A DNA stretch of 64,000 nt from positions 1 through 64,000 of the forward strand of contig JAUMWC010000007.1 of the NCBI GenBank assembly GCA_030529855.1, given 5' to 3'. The first letter of the stretch is position 1; every line of letters begins with the position of its first letter. Position numbers and translations under genes: made by a program. Of the stretch, positions 36,758 through 43,253 are shown piece by piece. The notes under the pieces are model-generated. The model was given only the letters and a program-made list of their open reading frames with translations, was not told the origin of the DNA and did no database searches. This DNA is from Gemella sp. Lineage in GTDB: Bacteria > Bacillota > Bacilli > Staphylococcales > Gemellaceae.

Positions 36758-38566
36758 ATGAAAAACAAAAAGTTTTTAAAAGTTTTTAGCTCTGCTATGG
36801 CAGTATCTCTAGTAGTAGCTGGATGTTCTACAGGATCATCTTCATCTTCTTCATCTAAAAAAGAAGGGGCAGCTGCTAACGTTGAATTTAAGCCAAACGT
36901 AGAAAACGGTGGAAACGCTGTAGAATCAACATTAAAATATGGTGTTCTTTCACCAGATTCTTTCACAGGAGTATTTAACCCTGTATTCTACTTACAAGCT
37001 ACTGATGGAGCTGTAGGGTCACTATTATGGGGAGAAACTTTCCCAACTGACGATAAATATCGTATTAAAGAAAACGATGAAAATGGAGCTGTTAAAGTTT
37101 CTGTAAACAAAGAAACTAAAGAAGCTACTTTAACTGTTCACAAAGACTTAAAATGGTCTAACGGTGAGCCAGTTACAGCTAAAGATATCGTTGCAACTTA
37201 CGAAATGATGGGTAACCCTAAATATACAGAAAACACTCGTTATGAAGATGCTTACGAAAACATTCAAGGTATGAAAGAATACCACGAAGGTAAAGCTGAC
37301 AAGATTTCTGGTCTTACAGAAGTTGATGAAAAAACAGTTAAAATCAAATATGAAACATTATCTCCAGGATTATTATGGGGTAACGGATTCTTATTCAACT
37401 TCTTAAATGCTAAGCAAGTAGAAGAAGCTTCTAAAGACTTTTCTAAATTAGCTGAAGCTGATTTATCAGCAAAACCATTATCTTATGGTCCATACCAAAT
37501 TGATCAAGTAGTTCCTGGTGAAGCTGTATCACTTAAAGCTAACGAGCACTTCTTCAAGAAAAATGATGTTAAACTTAAGAAAATCGAAGTTAAACGTGTT
37601 ACACCAGCTCAAGCTTCTAACGTTATGAAAAACGGTGAAGTAGATGTAATGGGTGACATAACTGCAGAAGTATGGAAAAACACTAAAGATCTGAAAAACG
37701 GTGCTTTATTAGGACAACCAGCTAGATACATCTCTTATGTTGGATTCAAATTAGGTAAATTTGATAAAGAAAAAGGTGAAGTAGTAGTAGATCCTAACGC
37801 TAAAGCAGCTGATGTAAGAGTGCGTGAAGCATTTGGATTAGCAGTTGACTGGGATAAATTACAATCACTATACGAAGGATTACGTAAAACACCAACTGGA
37901 TCAGGGTTCTACCCACCAATCGTAGACTACATCTACAACAAAGATAACGCTACTGGATTAAAATATGACCCAGAAGCAGCTAAGAAGTTATTAGATGAAG
38001 CTGGATTAAAAGACACTAACGGAGACGGTCTACGTGAAGACAAGAACGGAAAAGAACTTAAGTTCAACTTTGCTATCCGTAACGTAGGTCAATCATTTGA
38101 CCAAGCATTAGCTGACACATTCCTGAAATACTGGAAAGAAGTTGGATTAAATGTTCAATTAACAGATGGTAAATTAATGGAGCCAAAAGACTGGACTGCA
38201 AAAGTTCAATCTGATGACCCATCAATCGACTTATTCCAAGGAGCTTGGGGACTAGGAACTGACCCTAACCCAGGAGCAATCGTTGGAGCTAAATCTCAAC
38301 TTAACTTACAACGTTACACAAGTGACAAGTTAACTGGATTATTAAATAAATTTGATACAGAAGAAATGTTTGATGACGCTAAATTAGTAGCTGCTTACCA
38401 AGAGTTTGACAAGCAATTCGCTGCTGAACGTCCATGGTTACCATTCAGCTGGAACACAGACATTACTTGGGTAAACAGCCGTGTTAAAGATTACGATTTA
38501 AGAAAATCTTCAACTAAGAAATTCTACGAATTAGAATTAACAGCTGCTGAGCCAAACAAAGGATAA
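36758..38566 (+). CDS. oppA: Oligopeptide-binding lipoprotein OppA-like (second copy)
   Basis: 602 aa with lipobox VAGC (Cys23), a Ser-rich linker and the family 5 binding protein fold: LKWSNGEPVTAKDIVATYE, VREAFGLAVDWDKLQ and LLDEAGLKDTNGDGLREDKN. It is a paralogue of the 33512 product with the same length and the same start and end patterns. It is expressed separately, so the permease may choose between two receptors. GGAGG precedes ATG 36758. Confidence 0.92.
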   Translation: MKNKKFLKVFSSAMAVSLVVAGCSTGSSSSSSSKKEGAAANVEFKPNVENGGNAVESTLKYGVLSPDSFTGVFNPVFYLQATDGAVGSLLWGETFPTDDKYRIKENDENGAVKVSVNKETKEATLTVHKDLKWSNGEPVTAKDIVATYEMMGNPKYTENTRYEDAYENIQGMKEYHEGKADKISGLTEVDEKTVKIKYETLSPGLLWGNGFLFNFLNAKQVEEASKDFSKLAEADLSAKPLSYGPYQIDQVVPGEAVSLKANEHFFKKNDVKLKKIEVKRVTPAQASNVMKNGEVDVMGDITAEVWKNTKDLKNGALLGQPARYISYVGFKLGKFDKEKGEVVVDPNAKAADVRVREAFGLAVDWDKLQSLYEGLRKTPTGSGFYPPIVDYIYNKDNATGLKYDPEAAKKLLDEAGLKDTNGDGLREDKNGKELKFNFAIRNVGQSFDQALADTFLKYWKEVGLNVQLTDGKLMEPKDWTAKVQSDDPSIDLFQGAWGLGTDPNPGAIVGAKSQLNLQRYTSDKLTGLLNKFDTEEMFDDAKLVAAYQEFDKQFAAERPWLPFSWNTDITWVNSRVKDYDLRKSSTKKFYELELTAAEPNKG

Positions 38567-38575
38567 TATCCTATC

Positions 38576-38606
38576 AAAAGCAAGCCTGATAGGCTTGCTT
38601 TTTTTC
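38576..38606 (+). terminator. Terminator after the second oppA-like gene
   Basis: AAAAGCAAGCCT pairs with AGGCTTGCTTTT around a 3-nt loop, followed by T. Confidence 0.93.
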
Positions 38607-38638
38607 TTAAAATATATACAAATTTTCAAGGAGATACA

Positions 38639-39457
38639 ATGAACAATTCTTATTTTTATTTAGATTTAAGAAGCCATGAATTACCATTTGCTTTTGGTAA
38701 TCGCCGAATTAGAGTACTATTACCCAAGGGATACGAGGAGTCAACAGAATCTTATCCAGTAGTCTATATGCAGGATGGACAAAATGTTTTCCATTCTAGA
38801 GAGGCTTATTCTGGTCACTCATGGAAGACTGTCCACGCTATTAAAAAAAATCCAGACTTACCTAAGATGATTATAGTAGGTATAGATAATGGAGAAGAAC
38901 AAAGAATGTTCGAATACTCTGCTTGGAAGTTTGATTCATTAGCATTTGCAGGTTCTATAAAGTTTGGTGGAAAGGGAGGAGAGTATGCAGATTTTGTTAT
39001 GCACAAGGTAAAACCTTTTATAGACCAAACTTATAGAACTAAGTCTGATGCTAAACACACAGCAATGATAGGTTCTTCACTAGGAGCTAATATTTCACAA
39101 TTTATGGGTGTGGAATACAAGGATCAAATTGGAGGGCTTGGAATATTTTCTTCAGCTAACTGGCTAACACGAGCAGACTTTGCTAGATACATAGAAAGAA
39201 ATTCTATAAACAAAGACCAAAGAGTATTTATTCAGGTAGGAACTCAAGAGGGGGATGACACTGATAGAACGCTGACTTTTGATAATTTAAAACAAGCATA
39301 CATTGACGAGTCTTTATTATATTACAAGCAATTATTAAAAGCGGGTCTACCTATGGAACAAATCAATCTAGTAGTGGCTGCTGATGGAAAGCATACTGAA
39401 GAAGAGTGGGCAAAACACTTGCCAGACTGCCTAAGATTCCTAAGTGAGAACTGGTAA
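38639..39457 (+). CDS. Alpha/beta-hydrolase esterase (esterase D/Fes-like)
   Basis: The 272-aa cytoplasmic protein has the putative-esterase pattern: RIRVLLPKGYEES near residue 25, YPVVYMQDGQNVF, and the nucleophile elbow GSSLG (145-149, Ser147). A late Asp/His pair (AADGKHTEEEW, about 246-256) probably completes the triad. No signal peptide is present, so the substrate is inside the cell. It is the first of three genes that appear to form an operon with an ATP-grasp enzyme and another esterase. Confidence 0.85.
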   Translation: MNNSYFYLDLRSHELPFAFGNRRIRVLLPKGYEESTESYPVVYMQDGQNVFHSREAYSGHSWKTVHAIKKNPDLPKMIIVGIDNGEEQRMFEYSAWKFDSLAFAGSIKFGGKGGEYADFVMHKVKPFIDQTYRTKSDAKHTAMIGSSLGANISQFMGVEYKDQIGGLGIFSSANWLTRADFARYIERNSINKDQRVFIQVGTQEGDDTDRTLTFDNLKQAYIDESLLYYKQLLKAGLPMEQINLVVAADGKHTEEEWAKHLPDCLRFLSENW

Positions 39458-39511
39458 TAAGAATACTAAATTAAATAGAAAAATGAAGAATATAAGATGA
39501 GGTAGTAGAGT

Positions 39512-40672
39512 ATGAATTTTTTAATAACATCACCAAACTTTCCTAGTAATTTGCAATATTTTGCATTAAAACTAAAAGAACAAGGGGTTAATGTTTTAGG
39601 AATAGGAGATACACCTTATGAAGAATTATCAGATAATCTAAAATACGCATTAACTGAGTACTACAAAGTTAGTGATATGGAAAATCTTGAAGAAGTAAAA
39701 AGAGGGGTAGCTTTCTTAATCTTTAAGCACGGACCAATTGACAGAATTGAATCTAATACAGAGCACTGGTTAGTTAATGATGCAGCCCTACGTGAGCAAT
39801 TCAACGTACCAGGTGTTAAACCAAAAGATTTAACAAAAACTATGTATAAGTCTAAGATGAAAGACTTATTCAAAAAAGCAGGAGTACCAGTAGTAGAAGG
39901 GTACTTAATCAAGACTGAAAAAGACTTTAAGAAAGCTCTTAAAACACTTAAGTTTCCATTTATTGCTAAGCCTGACCACGGAGTTGGAACATCAGCTACT
40001 TATAAGGTGGAGTCACAAAAAGATGCTGACTTCTTCTTAGAAAACTGGGACGGAGTGAACTATTTCTTAGAGCCATTCGTAGATAATGCTGAATTATGTA
40101 CTTATGATGGACTAATCGGAGCTGATGGAGAAGTTGTTTATGAAACAACTTTCTACTACAACACTCCAACTTTAGATCACATTAATGGAGCTGACTACTC
40201 TTACGTAGTAGAGTCAGAGATGGATCCGAAATTACAAAAATATGGTCGTGATATCATCAAGGCCTTCGGAATGAAAGAAAGATTCTTCCACATTGAATTC
40301 TTTAGAAAGAAAAATGGAGAGTATGTTGTAATTGAGTACAACAATAGATCAGCTGGTGGACACTCAATCGACCTATACAACCACGCAATTTCAGATGACT
40401 TATATGAAATCTATGCAAAAATTGTAACAGGAAGATTAACAGAAAAACCAGTATTCAAATCTAAATACGCATCTAGTGTATCAAGACGTGATGGTGTGGA
40501 ATATGTTCACACTCACGAAGAGATACATGCTAAATATGGTGAAAACATTAAGATGGCTATGAGATTACCAAAAATATTCTCAGGAGTTATGGGGGATGAA
40601 GTATTTGTAATCCTAAGTGACACTAGAGAAGAAGCAGACGAATTAGTAGAATTTATCCATAAGAGAAAATAG
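39512..40672 (+). CDS. ATP-grasp carboxylate-amine ligase-like enzyme
   Basis: A 386-aa protein with an N-terminal nucleotide-fold region (ITSPNFPSNLQYFALKLKEQ) and an ATP-grasp domain. Visible elements are the lysine-bearing strand FPFIAKPDHGVGTSATYKV (about residues 149-167), the metal-binding FHIEFFRKKNGEYVVIEYN and NNRSAGGHSIDLY. The family joins a carboxylate to an amine or thiol at ATP expense. No peptide-natural-product genes surround it; the partners are two esterase-like genes, so it may make or recycle a small amide or ester. Substrates are unknown. Confidence 0.85.
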   Translation: MNFLITSPNFPSNLQYFALKLKEQGVNVLGIGDTPYEELSDNLKYALTEYYKVSDMENLEEVKRGVAFLIFKHGPIDRIESNTEHWLVNDAALREQFNVPGVKPKDLTKTMYKSKMKDLFKKAGVPVVEGYLIKTEKDFKKALKTLKFPFIAKPDHGVGTSATYKVESQKDADFFLENWDGVNYFLEPFVDNAELCTYDGLIGADGEVVYETTFYYNTPTLDHINGADYSYVVESEMDPKLQKYGRDIIKAFGMKERFFHIEFFRKKNGEYVVIEYNNRSAGGHSIDLYNHAISDDLYEIYAKIVTGRLTEKPVFKSKYASSVSRRDGVEYVHTHEEIHAKYGENIKMAMRLPKIFSGVMGDEVFVILSDTREEADELVEFIHKRK

Positions 40673-40681
40673 GAGAGATTT

Positions 40682-41425
40682 ATGCATATTGAAAATTTAA
40701 GCCAGTGGTCTGGTGAACTTAATAGAGAAATGTATCTTAATAGATACGGACATGCAGGATTACCTGTAGTAGTATTTCCATCAACAGGAGGAACTCATAA
40801 TGAGTACTTTGATTTTGGAATGATTGACGCTTGTAGAGATTTTATTGAAGCAGGAAAGGTTCAATTCTTTACACTTCAAAGTGTTGATAGTGAATCTTGG
40901 GAATGTAAATGGAAGTCTGGGCACGATAGAGCTCAAATGCACAGAGCTTATGAGCGTTATGTAATTAACGAAGCAGTACCATTTATCAAACACAAAACAA
41001 ACTGGTTTGAGCCATTTATGGCGACAGGGTGTTCAATGGGTGCTTACCACTCGTTTAATATCTTCTTACAACATCCAGATGTATTCCAAAAAGTAATTTC
41101 ATTAAGTGGTGTATATGATGTGAGATTCTTCGTTGGAGAGTATGGAGATGACGAAGCACTATTCTCAAACTCGCCATCTGATAATATTTGGCACCAAAAT
41201 GATGGATGGTTTATTGATAAGTACCGTTCTGCAGACATTATTGTATGTACAGGGCTTGGACCTTGGGAGCAGGATGGATTACCATCATTCTATAGCTTAA
41301 AGAGAGCTTTTGAAGAGAAAAATATCCCAGCTTGGTTTGATGTGTGGGGAGAAGATGTAGCCCACGATTGGCCATGGTGGAGAATCCAGATGCCTTACTT
41401 CTTAGATAAGTTGTTTTCTAAGTAG
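40682..41425 (+). CDS. Esterase-family alpha/beta hydrolase
   Basis: The 247-aa protein has GCSMG (residues 116-120, Ser118) as nucleophile elbow and a C-terminal AHDWPWWRIQMPYF with the catalytic His. It starts 9 bp after the ATP-grasp gene and therefore belongs to the same operon. It is unlike the first esterase in sequence apart from the fold. Similar hydrolases are annotated as esterases of unknown physiological substrate. No terminator of its own is seen; the hairpin at 41523 may serve. Confidence 0.85.
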   Translation: MHIENLSQWSGELNREMYLNRYGHAGLPVVVFPSTGGTHNEYFDFGMIDACRDFIEAGKVQFFTLQSVDSESWECKWKSGHDRAQMHRAYERYVINEAVPFIKHKTNWFEPFMATGCSMGAYHSFNIFLQHPDVFQKVISLSGVYDVRFFVGEYGDDEALFSNSPSDNIWHQNDGWFIDKYRSADIIVCTGLGPWEQDGLPSFYSLKRAFEEKNIPAWFDVWGEDVAHDWPWWRIQMPYFLDKLFSK

Positions 41426-41451
41426 GTTTTATAACATAGGTCTAATCTGAA

Positions 41452-41481
41452 TTGACAATTTATAATTTTTGGTGTTATAAT
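41452..41481 (+). promoter_or_regulatory. Promoter of the Fst-type antitoxin RNA
   Basis: TTGACA (41452-41457), 18 bp and TATAAT (41476-41481): near-consensus, expected for a constitutive antitoxin RNA. Confidence 0.8.
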
Positions 41482-41487
41482 TTAATT

Positions 41488-41552
41488 AGCAGAAGTAGTA
41501 GAGTACTTTGCAAAGTAAAAAAAGAGACAACCTTGCCAAGGGTTGTCTTTTT
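41488..41552 (+). ncRNA. RNA II-type antitoxin of Fst locus A
   Basis: A predicted RNA of about 65 nt. It carries AAGTAGTAGAGTA and CAAAGTAAA (41493-41519), the same sequence as the plus strand over the toxin start (41673-41702), so it can pair with the toxin ribosome site and start codon. It ends in the hairpin AGACAACC/GGGTTGTC. This is the classical Fst arrangement: convergent RNAs, repeats and a shared terminator. Confidence 0.75.
41523..41552. terminator. Bidirectional terminator shared by Fst locus A RNAs
   Basis: AGACAACC-TTGCCAA-GGGTTGTC is flanked by A-rich and T-rich sequence on both sides and can end both convergent transcripts. Confidence 0.85.
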
Positions 41553-41579
41553 GTGTTTTTAGCAGAGAAAACACTCAGG

Positions 41580-41696
41580 TTATTTAGTTTTGTTGGCTTT
41601 ATTATCAATCTTTCTGACTATCCACTCAGAAATGAGATTACTCAACACATTGACAAGCAATGGGATGATAATAAGTAGTAGAGTAGTTTTAAACAA
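41580..41696 (-). CDS. Fst-family type I toxin peptide (38 aa)
   Basis: On the minus strand TTG 41696, preceded by AAGGAGGTG, opens a 38-residue peptide. A hydrophobic helix (LLLIIIPLLVNVLSNLI) follows MFKTT; then come SEW and a charged tail (VRKIDNKANKTK). This is the Fst/Ldr pattern: short N-terminus, membrane helix with a proline, W and an Asp/Lys-rich tail. Such peptides insert into the membrane and disturb division or wall synthesis when unrepressed. Its mRNA starts near 41736 from an extended -10 and ends at the shared terminator. Confidence 0.82.
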   Translation of the reverse strand: MFKTTLLLIIIPLLVNVLSNLISEWIVRKIDNKANKTK

Positions 41697-41742
41697 AGTA
41701 AACACCTCCTTACTGTTGTAAGTATGGTTTGCCAACATAGTA

Positions 41743-41751
41743 ATTATACCA
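41743..41751 (-). promoter_or_regulatory. Extended -10 promoter of the Fst locus A toxin
   Basis: Minus-strand TGGTATAAT, identical to the element before the locus B toxin at 42959. Confidence 0.65.
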
Positions 41752-41758
41752 TATAAAA

Positions 41759-41797
41759 TAAAAAGTCAGAAGTTTAATTCAAACTCTGACTTTTTAT
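41759..41797. terminator. Terminator after the ferredoxin-NADP reductase gene
   Basis: AAAAAGTCAGA pairs with TCTGACTTTTT; works for the minus-strand gene. Confidence 0.85.
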
Positions 41798-41799
41798 AT

Positions 41800-42795
41800 T
41801 TATTCACTTATTAATGATGTAGAGTGCATAGTTCTTAGCTTAGCATCTGGGTTGATGTATTGCAATGCTTGGCTAACTGCAATTGGTGCTTCTCCAAATC
41901 CTATTGCGATTAGGTCGATTTTTCCGTCGTAGACAGCAGCATCTCCAATAGCAAAGACTCCTTCTCTACTAGTTTCTAGTAATTTAGATGTGTAGATACT
42001 AGATAATTTGTGGTCGATTCCCCAGTCTTTTAGGTTTTTATTAGATGTTTTGAAACCGTAAGATACGATAAGGGCATCTAGGTCTAGTTCTAGACTTTCA
42101 TCTGATTTTACTTTTTCTAAAACGATAGAAGTAAGTTTATCTCCATCTCCCTTTAGTTCTTTAGGAACAAAAGGAGTGTGTACTTTAACGCTAGATTTTT
42201 CTAATAGTTCAACGCTGTGTTCATGAGCTCTAAATGAGTCACGTCTGTGAACTAGATTTACACTTTTAGCAATAGGTTCTAAGGCTAAAGCCCAGTCTAA
42301 GGCAGAGTCACCACCACCACAGATAACTATATTTTTACCAGCGAAGTCATCTAGTCTAGTAACGTTGTAGAATAGTGATTTATCAGCGAAGTTTTCTTCT
42401 CCTTCTAGTCCTAGCGTTCTAGGTGCGAAAGCTCCAGTACCACAAGCTATAATGATGGCTTTAGAAAAGTGTTCAGCTTTATTTGTTACTATTTTAAAGA
42501 TTCCATCTTCTTTGTCGAAAGATTTTACTTCTTCTTTTAGACTTATCTTAGTAGTAGATTTGAATCTGTCTAGTTGCTGGATTAGGTTTTTAGTAAGGTC
42601 AGCTCCTGAAATTGCAGGGTAGGCTGGTATGTCGTATATCATTTTTTCTGGGTAAAGAATTGCAGGTTTACCACCAAGTTCTGATAGAGATTCTATAATG
42701 TTGACACTAGCTCCCCTTAGTCCTGCGTAAAAGGCAGCGAAAAGACCTACTGGTCCACCACCTATAATTGTTATATCGTGAATTTCTTTTGTCAT
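41800..42795 (-). CDS. Ferredoxin--NADP+ reductase type 2 (YumC-like)
   Basis: 331 aa with thioredoxin-reductase-like architecture but no CxxC active site, the mark of type 2 FNR. FAD-binding [12 protein letters not shown] is at residues 10-21, the NADPH-binding [10 protein letters not shown] at about 157-166 followed by [10 protein letters not shown], and the FAD-closing [11 protein letters not shown] near 284. It transfers electrons between NADPH and ferredoxin or flavodoxin in the cytoplasm. It is a single gene with terminator, divergent from Fst locus B. Confidence 0.92.
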   Translation of the reverse strand: MTKEIHDITIIGGGPVGLFAAFYAGLRGASVNIIESLSELGGKPAILYPEKMIYDIPAYPAISGADLTKNLIQQLDRFKSTTKISLKEEVKSFDKEDGIFKIVTNKAEHFSKAIIIACGTGAFAPRTLGLEGEENFADKSLFYNVTRLDDFAGKNIVICGGGDSALDWALALEPIAKSVNLVHRRDSFRAHEHSVELLEKSSVKVHTPFVPKELKGDGDKLTSIVLEKVKSDESLELDLDALIVSYGFKTSNKNLKDWGIDHKLSSIYTSKLLETSREGVFAIGDAAVYDGKIDLIAIGFGEAPIAVSQALQYINPDAKLRTMHSTSLISE

Positions 42796-42848
42796 ATATT
42801 GCTCCTAAAATTATTGTCTATAATATTATAGCATTAGAATATAGAAAA

Positions 42849-42917
42849 ATAAAAAACCAAGAGTTGCCGCTCTTGGTTTTTGAGAAATGCTTTAACGAAT
42901 CCATCACATTTATCATT
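42849..42917 (-). ncRNA. Divergent antitoxin RNA of Fst locus B
   Basis: TTGATT (42947-42952 on the minus strand), a 17-bp spacer and TATTAT (42924-42929) would start an RNA near 42917. It ends at the CCAAGAG/CTCTTGG hairpin followed by TTTTTT. It contains the complement of GAGAAATGCT and GAATCCAT (42882-42904), both also found over the toxin start (43011-43029). Its terminator loop GCGGCAAC is complementary to the loop of the toxin terminator. Unlike classical Fst loci it is transcribed away from the toxin, so pairing would occur between two non-overlapping RNAs. It could alternatively be the 5' leader of the reductase gene. Confidence 0.6.
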
Positions 42918-42958
42918 AAGTAAATAATAACATAGATTACAGAAGAAATCAATGTTTA

Positions 42959-42967
42959 TGGTATAAT
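42959..42967 (+). promoter_or_regulatory. Extended -10 promoter of Fst locus B toxin
   Basis: TGGTATAAT, the same as in locus A, 49 bp before the toxin start codon. Confidence 0.7.
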
Positions 42968-43015
42968 TATTCTAGGCAACTAGCCTCTGATTAAATTTTG
43001 AAAGGAGGTGGAGAA

Positions 43016-43120
43016 ATGCTAGAATCCATTATTTTTATTCTTGTCCTTAAAGTGGTAGTGCCACTTTTACATGCCTATGGCATGAAATGGATAGACAGAC
43101 ATTTTGACAAGGACAAGTAG
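43016..43120 (+). CDS. Fst-family type I toxin peptide (34 aa)
   Basis: ATG 43016 follows a very strong AAAGGAGGTG. The 34-residue peptide starts MLESIIFILVLKVVVPLLHA and ends MKWIDRHFDKDK. It has a hydrophobic helix with a central proline, then W and an Asp/Lys-rich tail, the Fst/Ldr pattern also seen at 41580-41696. The two toxins are different enough (different starts and tails) to be separate old copies rather than a recent duplication. Membrane toxicity is inferred from the family. Confidence 0.82.
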   Translation: MLESIIFILVLKVVVPLLHAYGMKWIDRHFDKDK

Positions 43121-43159
43121 TTGCCGCTATATGTCTAGCACGTCTATATATGATGAAAA

Positions 43160-43195
43160 AAGAAGTTCAAGAGTTGCCGCTCTTGGACTTTTTGC
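43160..43195 (+). terminator. Terminator of the Fst locus B toxin mRNA
   Basis: TCAAGAG-TTGCCG-CTCTTGGA followed by T. The core CAAGAGTTGCCGCTCTTGG also occurs in the antitoxin terminator at 42858-42876, and AGTTGCCGCT recurs just after the toxin stop (43119). Confidence 0.85.
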
Positions 43196-43204
43196 TTTTT
43201 ATAC

Positions 43205-43245
43205 AATAAATCTCCTAAAGAGTTAATTCTTTAAGAGATTTATTA
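43205..43245. other. Long hairpin at the end of the antiporter gene
   Basis: AATAAATCTC pairs with GAGATTTATT around an 18-nt loop; it may protect or end the antiporter mRNA, although no clear U-run follows on the minus strand. Confidence 0.5.
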
Positions 43246-43253
43246 GTGTTGTT

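Noticed and set aside
43205-43245. Second antitoxin RNA for Fst locus B, convergent from downstream
   Set aside because: No good minus-strand promoter was found between 43120 and 43260; the hairpin there fits the end of the antiporter mRNA.
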